From Paenimyroides ummariense (GTDB lineage Bacteria > Bacteroidota > Bacteroidia > Flavobacteriales > Flavobacteriaceae): DNA of 64,000 nucleotides. This document shows positions 25,281-34,248 of the stretch, one piece after another. A program made the translations under genes and the position numbers. The first letter of the stretch is position 1, and every line of letters begins with the position of its first letter. The DNA lies in the NCBI RefSeq assembly GCF_900115115.1, contig NZ_FOVI01000001.1, positions 124,001 through 188,000 of the forward strand, given 5' to 3'. The notes under the pieces were generated by a model that was not told the origin of the DNA, ran no database searches, and saw nothing but the letters and a program-made list of their open reading frames with translations.

Positions 25281-25288
25281 CAAAGATA
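25281..25288 (-). promoter_or_regulatory. -7 promoter element for the ferredoxin gene
   Basis: TATCTTTG on the minus strand, 14 bases upstream of the chosen ATG; it rules out the alternative start at 25275 as very close to or before the RNA start. Confidence 0.6.
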
Positions 25289-25332
25289 CTAATTATTAAA
25301 ACGATAGTGGATGAAGGTTTTAAGTTACTTCA

Positions 25333-25361
25333 TAAAAAAACGAGCTTCAAATAAAGCTCGT
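25333..25361 (-). terminator. Terminator of the ABC transporter pair
   Basis: Minus-strand hairpin ACGAGCTT / AAGCTCGT with a six-base loop, followed by seven T residues. Confidence 0.8.
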
Positions 25362-25375
25362 CTGTTATAATTACA

Positions 25376-25402
25376 CCTACAAGGTTTTAGAAACCTTGCA
25401 GG
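25376..25402. repeat. CCTACAAGGTTT palindrome
   Basis: CCTACAAGGTTT-TAG-AAACCTTGCAGG is a near-perfect inverted repeat without a T-run. I recall very similar palindromes between genes in Flavobacteriaceae; only one copy is seen here. Confidence 0.55.
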
Positions 25403-25433
25403 ATAAATTTGGGATATATGTGGTTGAAGCAAA

Positions 25434-26135
25434 TTAAACTACCACATCAAAAAAAGCGGTTAATTCTTCGAACGAATATTGTTTGGTGTCGATATCCTTA
25501 ATAATTCTACCACGTTCAAAACACACAATTCTGTCAGATATTTCAAACGTATGATTTAAATCGTGACTTGAAACCAGCAAGGTTGTCTGTTTGGTATCTG
25601 CAATACTTCGTAAAATCTTTTTTAAACGGATTTGCGTTGTTGGATCTAAATTAGCAAAAGGTTCATCTAAAATTACCACTTTAGGATTTCCTATTAAAGT
25701 TCCAATGATTCCTACTTTCTTTTGATTTCCTTTTGATAGATCTCGGATAAATTTATTTTTACCTAAAATTTCGTTGTTAAAGAAATCGGCATAGGTTTGT
25801 AAAAAAGCATCAACCTGTTGTTTTGTTTGATTACGCAATTCACCTAAAAAGTAAAAATATTCTTCGCAAGTTAGGTATCCAATTAAAAAACTGTCGTCTA
25901 AAAAAGCGGTAGTAAAGGTTTTCCAATCTTCACTTTTATTTACAATAACGTTGTTGTTTTTAATAAAGCCTTGTGTTGGTTCAATTAAATCTAACAGCAG
26001 ACTAAAAAAAGTGGTTTTTCCGGCACCATTGTTACCTACCAAACCAAAACTTTCGCCAATTGGAATTTGTAATCCTTGTATATCTAAAACGGTATTTCCG
26101 TCGTATATCTTTTTTAAATTTTCTACTTGTATCAT
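25434..26135 (-). CDS. ABC transporter ATP-binding protein
   Basis: 233 residues, one ATPase domain: Walker A GNNGAGKT at 34-41, signature LSKGNQ at 133-138, Walker B VVILDEP at 153-159, and the switch His in SSHDLNH. The DLSKGNQKKVGI form is typical of ABC-2 type exporters. It starts two bases after the DUF5687 permease ends, so the two form one exporter. The exported substrate is unknown. Confidence 0.9.
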   Translation of the reverse strand: MIQVENLKKIYDGNTVLDIQGLQIPIGESFGLVGNNGAGKTTFFSLLLDLIEPTQGFIKNNNVIVNKSEDWKTFTTAFLDDSFLIGYLTCEEYFYFLGELRNQTKQQVDAFLQTYADFFNNEILGKNKFIRDLSKGNQKKVGIIGTLIGNPKVVILDEPFANLDPTTQIRLKKILRSIADTKQTTLLVSSHDLNHTFEISDRIVCFERGRIIKDIDTKQYSFEELTAFFDVVV

Positions 26136-26137
26136 AA

Positions 26138-27601
26138 CTATTTGTAAGCTTTTATGGTTTTATATTTTTGTGATTTGTATAGATTTTCTATTAAATTAAA
26201 CATTGGCTTTTTAAGTAAAATTCCGACTAAACCAATTGCTATAAACACAATAATTGCAGTGTTAAAAGGTAAAAATGTGTTTAAAATTAAATACAAAACC
26301 ATAGGAATTGCCAAAGTAGGAATACTTAATAATAATGTTTGAACGCTGAATGCCTTACTATCGCCAAATGCGTTTTTATTGCTTGATAAATCGATTTTTG
26401 AACGAACAAACGCCCCTGTGATTAATGACATATAACAGTTCCACCCGATGTTGTAAAAGCCGACAGCGACAATTATTAAATAAGTTTGCAAACCAAAAAA
26501 CAGATAGAAACTTGCCAGTACGGTGGAAACTAATGTTCCTAAAACCATTACCAACCATTTAGATTCTAAATATGTTCGATACGGAATATTTTGTGTCATC
26601 ATTAACGGATAATAACTACTGTCCCAACTTGGTACATACTGACCGAAAAGCATCATAAATCCGCCCGTAATCATTATGGCTGCTAAAATGGTAAAAAAGT
26701 CATTTGATTTATACATATCCATTGTAAAGAATATCAAACCATACAATAAAAACAAAGCACTCATCATTAAAACGGTACGTGTTCGTTTGTTACGCGTAAG
26801 CAGTTTTAAATCTAACTTTAAAAACGGAGCCAATCTTCCAAAGCGGTTTAAAAAGTTTAAATCGTAGTATTTATAGGTTTCTTTTTTTACAACAACGGTA
26901 CTGTCTAACGATAAATTTTTAAAGTAAAAACGATAACACGCCACAAGCAATGCAATCAAGTATGCTGCTACAACTACTATTAAAAACGGATAATTGTAAA
27001 GCGCTTCGAAGAAATATTTGGTGTAAGCGGTAACTTCTACAAACTTAAAATAATCTAACGCCAAAACTCCAGCAAAAACCACTAAAAACGGCAATGCAAA
27101 TTTATTTACGTGATTTAAAAGCTGCACTAAAAAGTTGTTTGCCCAAAAGAATATGGTAAACGACAATGCAAACAGAAAACTTGCTACAAAACCTACTTTA
27201 TAGTCTAATACCAATAAAAGTAAAAGGGCAACGCCCATAAAAAGGTTTACAAAGTTAAAAAACGATAATGCCGATTTTGTTAGGCAGTAATTTACAATTG
27301 TTTTTTTGCGAACGTTCTGTATTAGCAACGGTTTTACCAAAGTGGTTGGCATTTTTTGAAAGAAGTAACGAATTACCAGATCGCCCAACCATAAATAAAT
27401 GGCATATTTAAAAAATCCCTGAAACGGATCCAACCCTTCTTCTTCGGAGAATTTAAATAAACCAGGAGTCATTATGGTCATGATAATTAAATAGCAAACC
27501 CCGAAATAGCCTTTACCAATTGCCATTATAATACTTTGTGCCATGCCGCCTTTACGCTTCATGCCTTTCCATTCTAAATTGGCGAGTTGTTTAAATGTCA
27601 T
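26138..27601 (-). CDS. DUF5687 family ABC permease
   Basis: 487 residues with about eleven hydrophobic segments. The opening FKQLANLEWKGMKRKG and the paired ATPase gene fit DUF5687, a Bacteroidota membrane family that I take to be the permease of an ABC-2-like exporter. It is the first gene of the two-gene operon. Substrate unknown. Confidence 0.8.
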   Translation of the reverse strand: MTFKQLANLEWKGMKRKGGMAQSIIMAIGKGYFGVCYLIIMTIMTPGLFKFSEEEGLDPFQGFFKYAIYLWLGDLVIRYFFQKMPTTLVKPLLIQNVRKKTIVNYCLTKSALSFFNFVNLFMGVALLLLLVLDYKVGFVASFLFALSFTIFFWANNFLVQLLNHVNKFALPFLVVFAGVLALDYFKFVEVTAYTKYFFEALYNYPFLIVVVAAYLIALLVACYRFYFKNLSLDSTVVVKKETYKYYDLNFLNRFGRLAPFLKLDLKLLTRNKRTRTVLMMSALFLLYGLIFFTMDMYKSNDFFTILAAIMITGGFMMLFGQYVPSWDSSYYPLMMTQNIPYRTYLESKWLVMVLGTLVSTVLASFYLFFGLQTYLIIVAVGFYNIGWNCYMSLITGAFVRSKIDLSSNKNAFGDSKAFSVQTLLLSIPTLAIPMVLYLILNTFLPFNTAIIVFIAIGLVGILLKKPMFNLIENLYKSQKYKTIKAYK

Positions 27602-27641
27602 ACTGCTTTTTATTTAGTAAGTAGTGTTTTTAACGAAATGT

Positions 27642-27677
27642 TACAAAAAAAGAGTATGCTTTTTTAACATACTCTTT
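27642..27677 (-). terminator. Terminator of the ferredoxin reductase gene
   Basis: Minus-strand hairpin AAAGAGTATG / CATACTCTTT with a nine-base loop and a T-run. Confidence 0.8.
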
Positions 27678-27697
27678 ATATTTTTTAGATAGATCCA

Positions 27698-28756
27698 TTA
27701 ATCAATCGCTTTTACAACCGCTTTTTCGGCTTCTTTACGTGTTCCGTCGAACCCGTCGATACCTGAAACTGTGGTGTATTTCAACACATATTTTTTCCCA
27801 GGATTTATTCGGTTATAAACACTTTGACACATTAAAGTTGCTTCGTGAAATCCGCATAAAATCAACTTTAATTTACCAGGATAGGTGTTAATATCTCCAA
27901 TAGCGTAAACACCTTCTATATTGGTTTGATAATCAAGTGCGTTGTTTACTTTAATGGCATTTTTTTCGATCTCTAATCCCCAGTTGGCAATTGGACCAAG
28001 CTTTGGAGTTAAACCAAACAACGGAATAAAATAATCGGTTTTAATAATTTGGGTAGATACACCGCCATCAAAAGATAAAGTTACGGCTTCTACATGTTCA
28101 TTTCCGTGAATTTCGGTAACTTCGGCTGGCGTTATCAAATTAATTTTTCCCTGATGTTTTAATTCTTGAACTTTTTCTACAGAATCTAATGCACCACGAA
28201 ATTCGTTTCTTCTGTGAACCAAAGTAACGCTTTTAGCAACATCGCTTAAAAAGATGCTCCAATCTAAAGCAGAATCGCCACCACCACTTATCACAATGTT
28301 TTTATCTCTGAACTGTTCCGGATTTTTAACAAAATACTCTACACCTTTATCTTCGTAGAAATTCAATCCTTCAATAACCGGTTTTCGTGGTTCAAAACTG
28401 CCCAAACCTCCCGCAATTGCTACTGCTTTGGCATGATGTTGTGTTCCTTTGTTGGTGGTGACAATAAAAGTGCCGTCTTCTAGTTTTTCAATATTTTCGG
28501 CAACTTCGTTTAAGGTAAAACCAGGTTCAAACTGCTTAATTTGTTCCATTAAATTATCGATTAATTCGGCAGCGCCAACCGAAGGATAGCCCGGAATATC
28601 GAAAATTGGTTTTTTGGGGTATAACTCTGTTAATTGTCCGCCAGGTTGCGGAAGTCCGTCAATTATATGACAGCGTAATTTTAATAATCCGGCTTCGAAC
28701 ACGGCAAAAAGTCCTGTTGGTCCGGCACCGATTATTAATATATCAGTTTCAATCAT
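27698..28756 (-). CDS. Ferredoxin--NADP+ reductase, thioredoxin reductase-like type
   Basis: 352 residues. FAD-binding GAGPTG at 10-15, the IDGLPQPGGQLTELYPKKPI segment and the NAD(P) motif SGGGDSALDW are those of the TrxR-like FNR (Chlorobaculum/Bacillus YumC type). The CxxC redox motif of thioredoxin reductase is absent, which supports FNR. It would pass electrons between NADPH and ferredoxin. Same orientation as nifU-like and mrp upstream, with a terminator in between. Confidence 0.88.
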   Translation of the reverse strand: MIETDILIIGAGPTGLFAVFEAGLLKLRCHIIDGLPQPGGQLTELYPKKPIFDIPGYPSVGAAELIDNLMEQIKQFEPGFTLNEVAENIEKLEDGTFIVTTNKGTQHHAKAVAIAGGLGSFEPRKPVIEGLNFYEDKGVEYFVKNPEQFRDKNIVISGGGDSALDWSIFLSDVAKSVTLVHRRNEFRGALDSVEKVQELKHQGKINLITPAEVTEIHGNEHVEAVTLSFDGGVSTQIIKTDYFIPLFGLTPKLGPIANWGLEIEKNAIKVNNALDYQTNIEGVYAIGDINTYPGKLKLILCGFHEATLMCQSVYNRINPGKKYVLKYTTVSGIDGFDGTRKEAEKAVVKAID

Positions 28757-28794
28757 AAAAGTAAAATTTATATAAAATTAAAGACCTATAAGCA

Positions 28795-28824
28795 CAAAAA
28801 AAGTGATAAATATCATTCATCACT
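28795..28824 (-). terminator. Terminator of the NifU-like gene
   Basis: Minus-strand hairpin AGTGAT / ATCACT followed by seven T residues; an outer CTATAAGC/GCTTATAG stem can enclose it (28786-28837). Confidence 0.65.
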
Positions 28825-28841
28825 AATTTGCTTATAGTTTA

Positions 28842-29087
28842 TTAAAACACCGAAATATTTTCTACCGTTTCAATTTCGGGAGCGTATTTTTTTATGGTAG
28901 TTTCTACACCTGCTTTCAAGGTCATTTGGTTGATTTTGCATGATGTACAAGCGCCTTCTAAACGAACTTTCACATGTTTATCGTCTTCGATAGAAATTAA
29001 GCTGATGTCACCTCCGTCTGATTTCAAGAACGGACGGATTTCTTCTAACGCTTTTTCTACATTTTGTTTTATAGTTTCTGAAGCCAT
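28842..29087 (-). CDS. NifU C-terminal domain Fe-S scaffold protein
   Basis: 81 residues, a stand-alone NifU C-terminal (Nfu) domain: IRPFLKSDGGDISL and the cluster-binding CTSC at 47-50. Nfu proteins carry a 4Fe-4S cluster to client enzymes. It lies 39 bases downstream of the Mrp stop, so the two are probably one transcript acting in Fe-S cluster transfer. Confidence 0.93.
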   Translation of the reverse strand: MASETIKQNVEKALEEIRPFLKSDGGDISLISIEDDKHVKVRLEGACTSCKINQMTLKAGVETTIKKYAPEIETVENISVF

Positions 29088-29126
29088 ATATTTTTAAATT
29101 GATAAAACAATCAATATGTTTTAGAA

Positions 29127-30254
29127 TTATTTTTTTACAGCAGAACAACCTGCCATTGTTGTAATTTTAACTGCTTCGGTTGGCGGAAGCGATTCGTTTC
29201 TTAAAACGGTTTGTGATACTACATTTTTAGCAATTTCTATAAAAGCATCGGCTACAAGAGATTTTTCTTGTAATGCTGCCGGACGACCGTAATCGCCTGC
29301 TTCGCGGATACTTTGTACAATAGGCACTTCACCTAAAAACGGAACATCTAAATCTAAAGCTAAATTCTTCGCTCCTTCTTGTCCAAAAATGTAATATTTG
29401 TTTTCAGGTAATTCTTCGGGAGTAAAATATGCCATGTTTTCAATAATACCTAAAACCGGTACGTTGATACTATCTGCCATAAACATCGACACTCCCTTTT
29501 TAGCATCTGCCAACGCAACAGCTTGCGGAGTACTTACCACAACCGCGCCCGTAATTGGTAACGATTGCATTAATGACAAGTGAATATCGCCAGTTCCTGG
29601 TGGTAAATCTAACAAAAGAAAATCTAATTCGCCCCAATCTGCATCAAAAATCATTTGATTTAATGCTTTAGATGCCATTGGTCCGCGCCATATTACTGCC
29701 TGATCCGGACTTGTGAAAAATCCGATCGACAACATTTCTACGCCATAACTTACAATTGGTTTCATTTTTGATTTTCCATCTACATCAACCGAAATTGGCT
29801 TCGATTTCTCAACATCGAACATAATTGGCATCGAAGGGCCGTAAATATCAGCATCTAAAACACCAACTTTAAAGCCCATATTAGCCAATGTAACCGCTAA
29901 ATTTGCCGTAATTGTTGATTTACCAACACCACCTTTACCAGACGATACCGCAATAATATTGCTTATTCCCGGAATTGATTTGCCTTTGATTTCAGGTTTC
30001 TCTGGAGTTTCAACCTTAATATTTACTTTTACTTTTGCTTTATCGTAGATTTTTTCGTGAATGGTTTTCATAATATCTACTTCGGCACGTTTTTTAATAT
30101 GTAAAGCCGGCGTGTGCAACGTAACATCAACCACCACTTCGTCGCCAAAAGTCATTACGTTTTGTACCGCACCGCTTTCAACCATATTTTTACCTTCGCC
30201 TGCAATAGAAATAGTTTCTAAAGCAGTTAATATTTCTTTTCTGTCTAATTTCAT
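29127..30254 (-). CDS. Mrp/NBP35 family Fe-S carrier ATPase
   Basis: 375 residues from the ATG at 30254. Residues 5-80 form a DUF59/MIP18-like domain; the P-loop SSGKGGVGKS is at 104-113 and is followed by a ParA/MinD-like fold with DLPPGTGD. The tail TTMAGCSAVKK has one Cys rather than the CxxC usually used to hold a bridging cluster. A longer frame begins at 30299, but MKLDRKEIL is the normal family start. Role: ATP-dependent delivery of 4Fe-4S clusters. Confidence 0.9.
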   Translation of the reverse strand: MKLDRKEILTALETISIAGEGKNMVESGAVQNVMTFGDEVVVDVTLHTPALHIKKRAEVDIMKTIHEKIYDKAKVKVNIKVETPEKPEIKGKSIPGISNIIAVSSGKGGVGKSTITANLAVTLANMGFKVGVLDADIYGPSMPIMFDVEKSKPISVDVDGKSKMKPIVSYGVEMLSIGFFTSPDQAVIWRGPMASKALNQMIFDADWGELDFLLLDLPPGTGDIHLSLMQSLPITGAVVVSTPQAVALADAKKGVSMFMADSINVPVLGIIENMAYFTPEELPENKYYIFGQEGAKNLALDLDVPFLGEVPIVQSIREAGDYGRPAALQEKSLVADAFIEIAKNVVSQTVLRNESLPPTEAVKITTMAGCSAVKK

Positions 30255-30323
30255 TTTTTGTATCTTAATAAAGCTGTTTAAAAACCTGCTGCTAAACAAC
30301 TTATGTAGAATTATTTTAAATTA

Positions 30324-30331
30324 CAAAGATA
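30324..30331 (-). promoter_or_regulatory. -7 promoter element for mrp-nifU
   Basis: TATCTTTG on the minus strand, giving a leader of about 65 bases before the ATG at 30254. Confidence 0.5.
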
Positions 30332-30381
30332 ACACGAATTTATGATACTTTAAAGTTAATGATTTAATAAATTAAGTATGT

Positions 30382-30397
30382 TGTTTGATGCTGGGTG
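30382..30397. repeat. Dispersed 16-mer, copy 1
   Basis: TGTTTGATGCTGGGTG occurs here and again at 55233-55248, both between genes. Confidence 0.6.
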
Positions 30398-30486
30398 AAG
30401 GATGTTAATTAAACAAAAAGTTTTTCAGGCATTATAGCCTTTATTTAAAAATAGCTGTAATTTTATAGAAACAAAAAATTGAAATT

Positions 30487-30987
30487 ATGGCACAGATAAC
30501 ATTTAAAGGAAACGGAATTAATACCGCAGGAAATTTACCAGAAATTGGTGCAACGGCTCCAGATTTTAAATTAACAGCAAGCGATTTGTCTGAAAAATCG
30601 TTAAGCGATTACAAAGGAAAAAATGTGGTTTTAAATATTTTCCCAAGTGTTGATACTGGTGTTTGCGCACAATCGGTACGCACATTCAACAAAGAAGTTT
30701 CGGCAATAGATAATACGGTTGTTTTATGTATTTCTAAAGATTTACCGTTTGCATTGAACCGTTTTTGTGCGGCAGAAGGTTTAAGTAATGTAGAAACATT
30801 ATCGGATTTTAAAAGTGACGATTTTACAAATGCTTACGGCGTTAAAATGACCGACGGTCCTTTAAATGGCTTAATGAGTAGAGCTGTTGTGGTAATAAAC
30901 CCAGAAGGAAAAGTAGTTTATAACGAACAAGTTCCTGAAATTACTCAAGAACCAGATTACAACCATGCAATTAATGCGTTGAAGTAA
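30487..30987 (+). CDS. tpx: Thiol peroxidase
   Basis: 166 residues, standard Tpx length. Peroxidatic Cys60 in PSVDTGVCAQS and resolving Cys94 in ALNRFC are both present, giving the atypical 2-Cys mechanism. It reduces peroxides using thioredoxin; trxA is in this window at 13387 but unlinked. Cytoplasmic. Single gene followed by a terminator. Confidence 0.95.
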   Translation: MAQITFKGNGINTAGNLPEIGATAPDFKLTASDLSEKSLSDYKGKNVVLNIFPSVDTGVCAQSVRTFNKEVSAIDNTVVLCISKDLPFALNRFCAAEGLSNVETLSDFKSDDFTNAYGVKMTDGPLNGLMSRAVVVINPEGKVVYNEQVPEITQEPDYNHAINALK

Positions 30988-31013
30988 AATTTATTTTTTT
31001 TACAATTAGTATC

Positions 31014-31041
31014 GCCAAAGTATAACACTTTGGCTTTTTTT
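31014..31041 (+). terminator. Terminator of tpx
   Basis: Hairpin GCCAAAGT-ATAAC-ACTTTGGC followed by seven T residues. Confidence 0.9.
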
Positions 31042-31104
31042 AAACATACATTATGATTGTATAAAATTTTAGTATTTTTATGATAAACTAAAAAAGCAAT
31101 AATT

Positions 31105-32529
31105 ATGCAAAAAAAATTACTATTCTTTTTTATTACATTATTAGGTTTTAATGTATATTCTCAATATTGTGTTGAAGAAATATCGGTAGGACAAAATGTT
31201 GTTTCAATTCTTACTAAAGACAATAAAAGAGTTTCGTTTGGTGAAAATAGTCATCGAGGACAAATAGGCGATGGCACTAAAAATGATTATTCTTTTTCAG
31301 CTCCCCACATAGAAATTAATGCAAACTGGAAAATGATACGTCAGGGATTCTTTCATACATTAGCCATTAAAAATGATGGGACTTTGTGGAGTTGGGGTAG
31401 TAATGACGCCGGGAAATTAGGTAACGGTACCATGACAGATCATTACATACCTACACAAGTAGGAACGGATAATGATTGGGTAATGATTGCTGTAGGTGGT
31501 TGGCATTCTATTGCATTAAAATCTAACGGAACATTGTGGGGATGGGGAAATACAAGAACTAAAGCTTTAGGTTACTTCCATTCTAATTTACCACAAGACC
31601 AAACAACACCTATTCAATTAAATAACGATACCGATTGGAGTTTTATAAATGCTGATAGTCATACTACATTTGCTATAAAAAATAATGGTGAACTATATGG
31701 TACAGGCGCTGTAAGTTTAGGCGCACCCAACCCCGGCGTTAGTAATGCTATTCGCTTACCACTAGGAACCCAATTTGAATCTAACGGCTTTTATAAATTG
31801 AGTAAGGATACTGATTGGAAAAAAATTATGATAAGTTCCGACTCTTTTTATGTAATGCTCAAAAATGATAATACCTTGTGGGGCGTTTCGTATGGGAATA
31901 GTAATAACAATAACGGTTTGGGTATAAATAATGTCCAAATGGATTATTTTACAGATTATATACAACTTGGCACGGACACTTGGAAAGATGTAAGTATCAC
32001 AGGATCTAATTTTTTAGGAATACAAACCGACGGTTCACTATGGTATTCTGGTGCTGGTTTATTTGGAGGTCCATATACTTACATGAATACAAACATACGT
32101 ACACAAATAGGCACCGATAAAGATTGGAAAAGTGTTACTGGATCTATTGGATTTTACAAAGGCTTCTGGTTGACTAAAGATGACAATTCACTATGGTATT
32201 TTGGTACTAATACAAATTTACCATCTCAAATTTCGCCTGCCACTACACCTAAAGAGGTTTACTATTGTGGAAAAGCTTCCTCTCACGAATACACTAATGA
32301 AATTAGTATTAATTTATATCCTAATCCAACTACCGATAAACTTTTTTGGTCAGAAAAAGATATCATAATTGAAAAAATCACCATCTATGACATTAATGGA
32401 AAAAAGGTAGTAGAACAAAATGTTTCAGAAAACAGCATAAATGTTTCGCATCTTGCAAATGGTGCCTATTTAATAAAATTAGAATCTGGCGGTAAGGTAG
32501 TTTATCACTCCAAATTTATAAAAAAATAA
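31105..32529 (+). CDS. T9SS-exported RCC1-repeat protein
   Basis: 474 residues. Signal peptide about 1-19 (cleavage VYSQ). Residues about 25-385 hold RCC1-type repeats, seen as LWSWGSNDAGKLGNGT, LWGWGNTRTKALG and SHTTFAIKNNGELYGTG, expected to fold as a beta-propeller. Residues about 398-474 are a type A T9SS sorting domain (INLYPNPTTDKLFW, VSHLANGAYLIKLESGGKV). It should be secreted or attached to the cell surface. Partner unknown. Single gene bounded by terminators. Confidence 0.88.
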   Translation: MQKKLLFFFITLLGFNVYSQYCVEEISVGQNVVSILTKDNKRVSFGENSHRGQIGDGTKNDYSFSAPHIEINANWKMIRQGFFHTLAIKNDGTLWSWGSNDAGKLGNGTMTDHYIPTQVGTDNDWVMIAVGGWHSIALKSNGTLWGWGNTRTKALGYFHSNLPQDQTTPIQLNNDTDWSFINADSHTTFAIKNNGELYGTGAVSLGAPNPGVSNAIRLPLGTQFESNGFYKLSKDTDWKKIMISSDSFYVMLKNDNTLWGVSYGNSNNNNGLGINNVQMDYFTDYIQLGTDTWKDVSITGSNFLGIQTDGSLWYSGAGLFGGPYTYMNTNIRTQIGTDKDWKSVTGSIGFYKGFWLTKDDNSLWYFGTNTNLPSQISPATTPKEVYYCGKASSHEYTNEISINLYPNPTTDKLFWSEKDIIIEKITIYDINGKKVVEQNVSENSINVSHLANGAYLIKLESGGKVVYHSKFIKK

Positions 32530-32542
32530 GATTAAAACAGAA

Positions 32543-32576
32543 AACATCCAAAATTTAAATTTTGGATGTTTTTTTA
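32543..32576 (+). terminator. Terminator after the RCC1 gene
   Basis: Perfect 14-bp palindromic stem AACATCCAAAATTT / AAATTTTGGATGTT and T-run; the T-run abuts the converging ATL gene stop, so it may work both ways. Confidence 0.85.
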
Positions 32577-32885
32577 AGGCTCCCAAAAATGTTCATTAAA
32601 ATTTTGAACCGTATTTTCTTTAATTTTTATTCCTTCATTTTCCAGCAACTGCTGCATTAAATTGGTTCCTTGGAAATGATGCTTGCCAGTAAGTAAACCT
32701 TTTCGGTTGACTACGCGGTGGGCCGGAACATCTTCGTGCATGCCAGAAGCATTTAACGCATAACCAACCATTCGGGCAGATTTTGGCGCACCTATCTTTT
32801 TTGCAATAGCTCCGTACGTTGTAATTTTTCCGTAGGGAATCTGCTTTACAACTTCATAAACCCGCTGAAAAAAATCTTTTTCCAT
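32574..32885 (-). CDS. Alkyltransferase-like protein (MGMT family, no active-site Cys)
   Basis: 103 residues, only the DNA-binding domain of O6-alkylguanine-DNA alkyltransferase. The motif PCHRV reads PAHRV here (Ala55), so the protein cannot accept an alkyl group. Such ATL proteins bind O6-alkylguanine and hand it to nucleotide excision repair. VGYALNASGM and GKITTYGAIA fit the fold. It overlaps the stop of the LysE-like gene by one base (TAATG), third gene of the trmB operon. Confidence 0.9.
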   Translation of the reverse strand: MEKDFFQRVYEVVKQIPYGKITTYGAIAKKIGAPKSARMVGYALNASGMHEDVPAHRVVNRKGLLTGKHHFQGTNLMQQLLENEGIKIKENTVQNFNEHFWEP

Positions 32886-33508
32886 TATTTATAAAACAGT
32901 TTGTACAAATTAATAACGGTGATGATTCCGGTTACGCAACCTAAAATTTTATTGATGTTTTTTAAGACAAAGTTCTCTTGCAACACCGCATTTTTAAATA
33001 GGTTTATATAAAACATGAAAGCTAAAAAAGATCCAATTAACACACCAACCGTTAAAAAAACATTACTGATATAATTAATCTCGTAAAAATTATTATTAAC
33101 AGCCGTTATGGTTATAAAAACATAATAAAATATAGGAAATACGTTTATTAATGCCAACAAAATACCTTGGGTAAAACGTTTTCTTTTTTGTATGATTTCA
33201 ATTTCGGCATCGTCTTTCTTCTTGGGTTTTGCCACAAAAAAATAGATCGTGAGTATCAAGAAAACCACAAAACCAATTTCACGGATAATGTTGGTTATAA
33301 AAACACTTCGATCAATAATTTTTGCAAAAAATACCGCCAAATAGGTTTGTAAAGCAATGATGATAAAAGTGCCCAGCATAAAGCTGTAGGCGTTTTTCAT
33401 TCCTTCCCTTTTAGAAATTTTTACTACCGTAGCATTTAAAATACCAGGAAGTAATGTTCCAAAAACAGAAGCAATAAGCCCTGTCAAAAAAGGAAGGATA
33501 TAATTCAT
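32885..33508 (-). CDS. LysE-like membrane transporter
   Basis: 207 residues, about six hydrophobic segments, with a charged cytoplasmic loop (AKPKKKDDAEIEIIQKRKR) in the middle, as in LysE/RhtB exporters. The opening FLTGLIASVFGTLLPGILN is the usual first helix. Substrate unknown. It overlaps trmB upstream and the ATL gene downstream by one base each, so translation is coupled. Confidence 0.75.
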   Translation of the reverse strand: MNYILPFLTGLIASVFGTLLPGILNATVVKISKREGMKNAYSFMLGTFIIIALQTYLAVFFAKIIDRSVFITNIIREIGFVVFLILTIYFFVAKPKKKDDAEIEIIQKRKRFTQGILLALINVFPIFYYVFITITAVNNNFYEINYISNVFLTVGVLIGSFLAFMFYINLFKNAVLQENFVLKNINKILGCVTGIITVINLYKLFYK

Positions 33509-34182
33509 TACTTAAGCTGGAATTTAATATACGTGATGGGCTTGTTCTGCTCTAAATACTGCGATTCGTAAAAAGTTTGAATACCCGTAACCATTTCCGG
33601 AGCACCTTCGTTTCTATAAACATTGTGGTTTGCGTACAACACTTTGTGCCCTGCGCCATGCAATAAACCTAAAGTATAACCGTGCATAAATTCGCTGTCG
33701 GTTTTTAGGTTAATGATCCCTTCTTCCTTCAGGATATTTTTATATCGAGCCAAAAATTCTTCGTTGGTTAAACGGTGCTTGGTACGTTTGTATTTAATTT
33801 GCGGATCGGGAAAAGTAATCCAGATTTCATCAACTTCGTGTGTTGCAAAACAGTTTTCAATCAATTCAATTTGTGTGCGTAAAAAGACTACATTCGGGAT
33901 ATTTTCTTCAACAGCCGTTTTAGCACCACGCCAAAAACGCGATCCTTTTATATCAACTCCAATAAAATTTATGTTTGGATAACGGCGCGCCAATTCTACC
34001 GAATATTCGCCTTTACCGCAACCTAATTCTAAAACAATCGGGTTATTGTTTTTAAAAACTTCTTTATTCCAGTTGCCTTTTAAAGCAAAGTTATCGTTCA
34101 TAACCTCTTCTCTACCCGGCTGATAAACATTTGAAAACGTTTCGTTTTCTCTGAAGCGTTTCAATTTATTTTTACTTCCCAC
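33508..34182 (-). CDS. trmB: tRNA (guanine-N7-)-methyltransferase
   Basis: 224 residues. SAM motif VLELGCGKGEYSVELA, FIGVDIKGSR, and the TrmB signature TFPDPQIKYKRTKHRL are clear. It forms m7G46 in tRNA. First gene of the trmB/LysE/ATL operon; the ends overlap by one base (TAATG). Confidence 0.95.
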   Translation of the reverse strand: MGSKNKLKRFRENETFSNVYQPGREEVMNDNFALKGNWNKEVFKNNNPIVLELGCGKGEYSVELARRYPNINFIGVDIKGSRFWRGAKTAVEENIPNVVFLRTQIELIENCFATHEVDEIWITFPDPQIKYKRTKHRLTNEEFLARYKNILKEEGIINLKTDSEFMHGYTLGLLHGAGHKVLYANHNVYRNEGAPEMVTGIQTFYESQYLEQNKPITYIKFQLK

Positions 34183-34248
34183 TCTACAAAATTTTGGTAA
34201 AAATACAACAATTGAACGGTAGTTAAATTTAGAAAACTAAAAAAGCTG

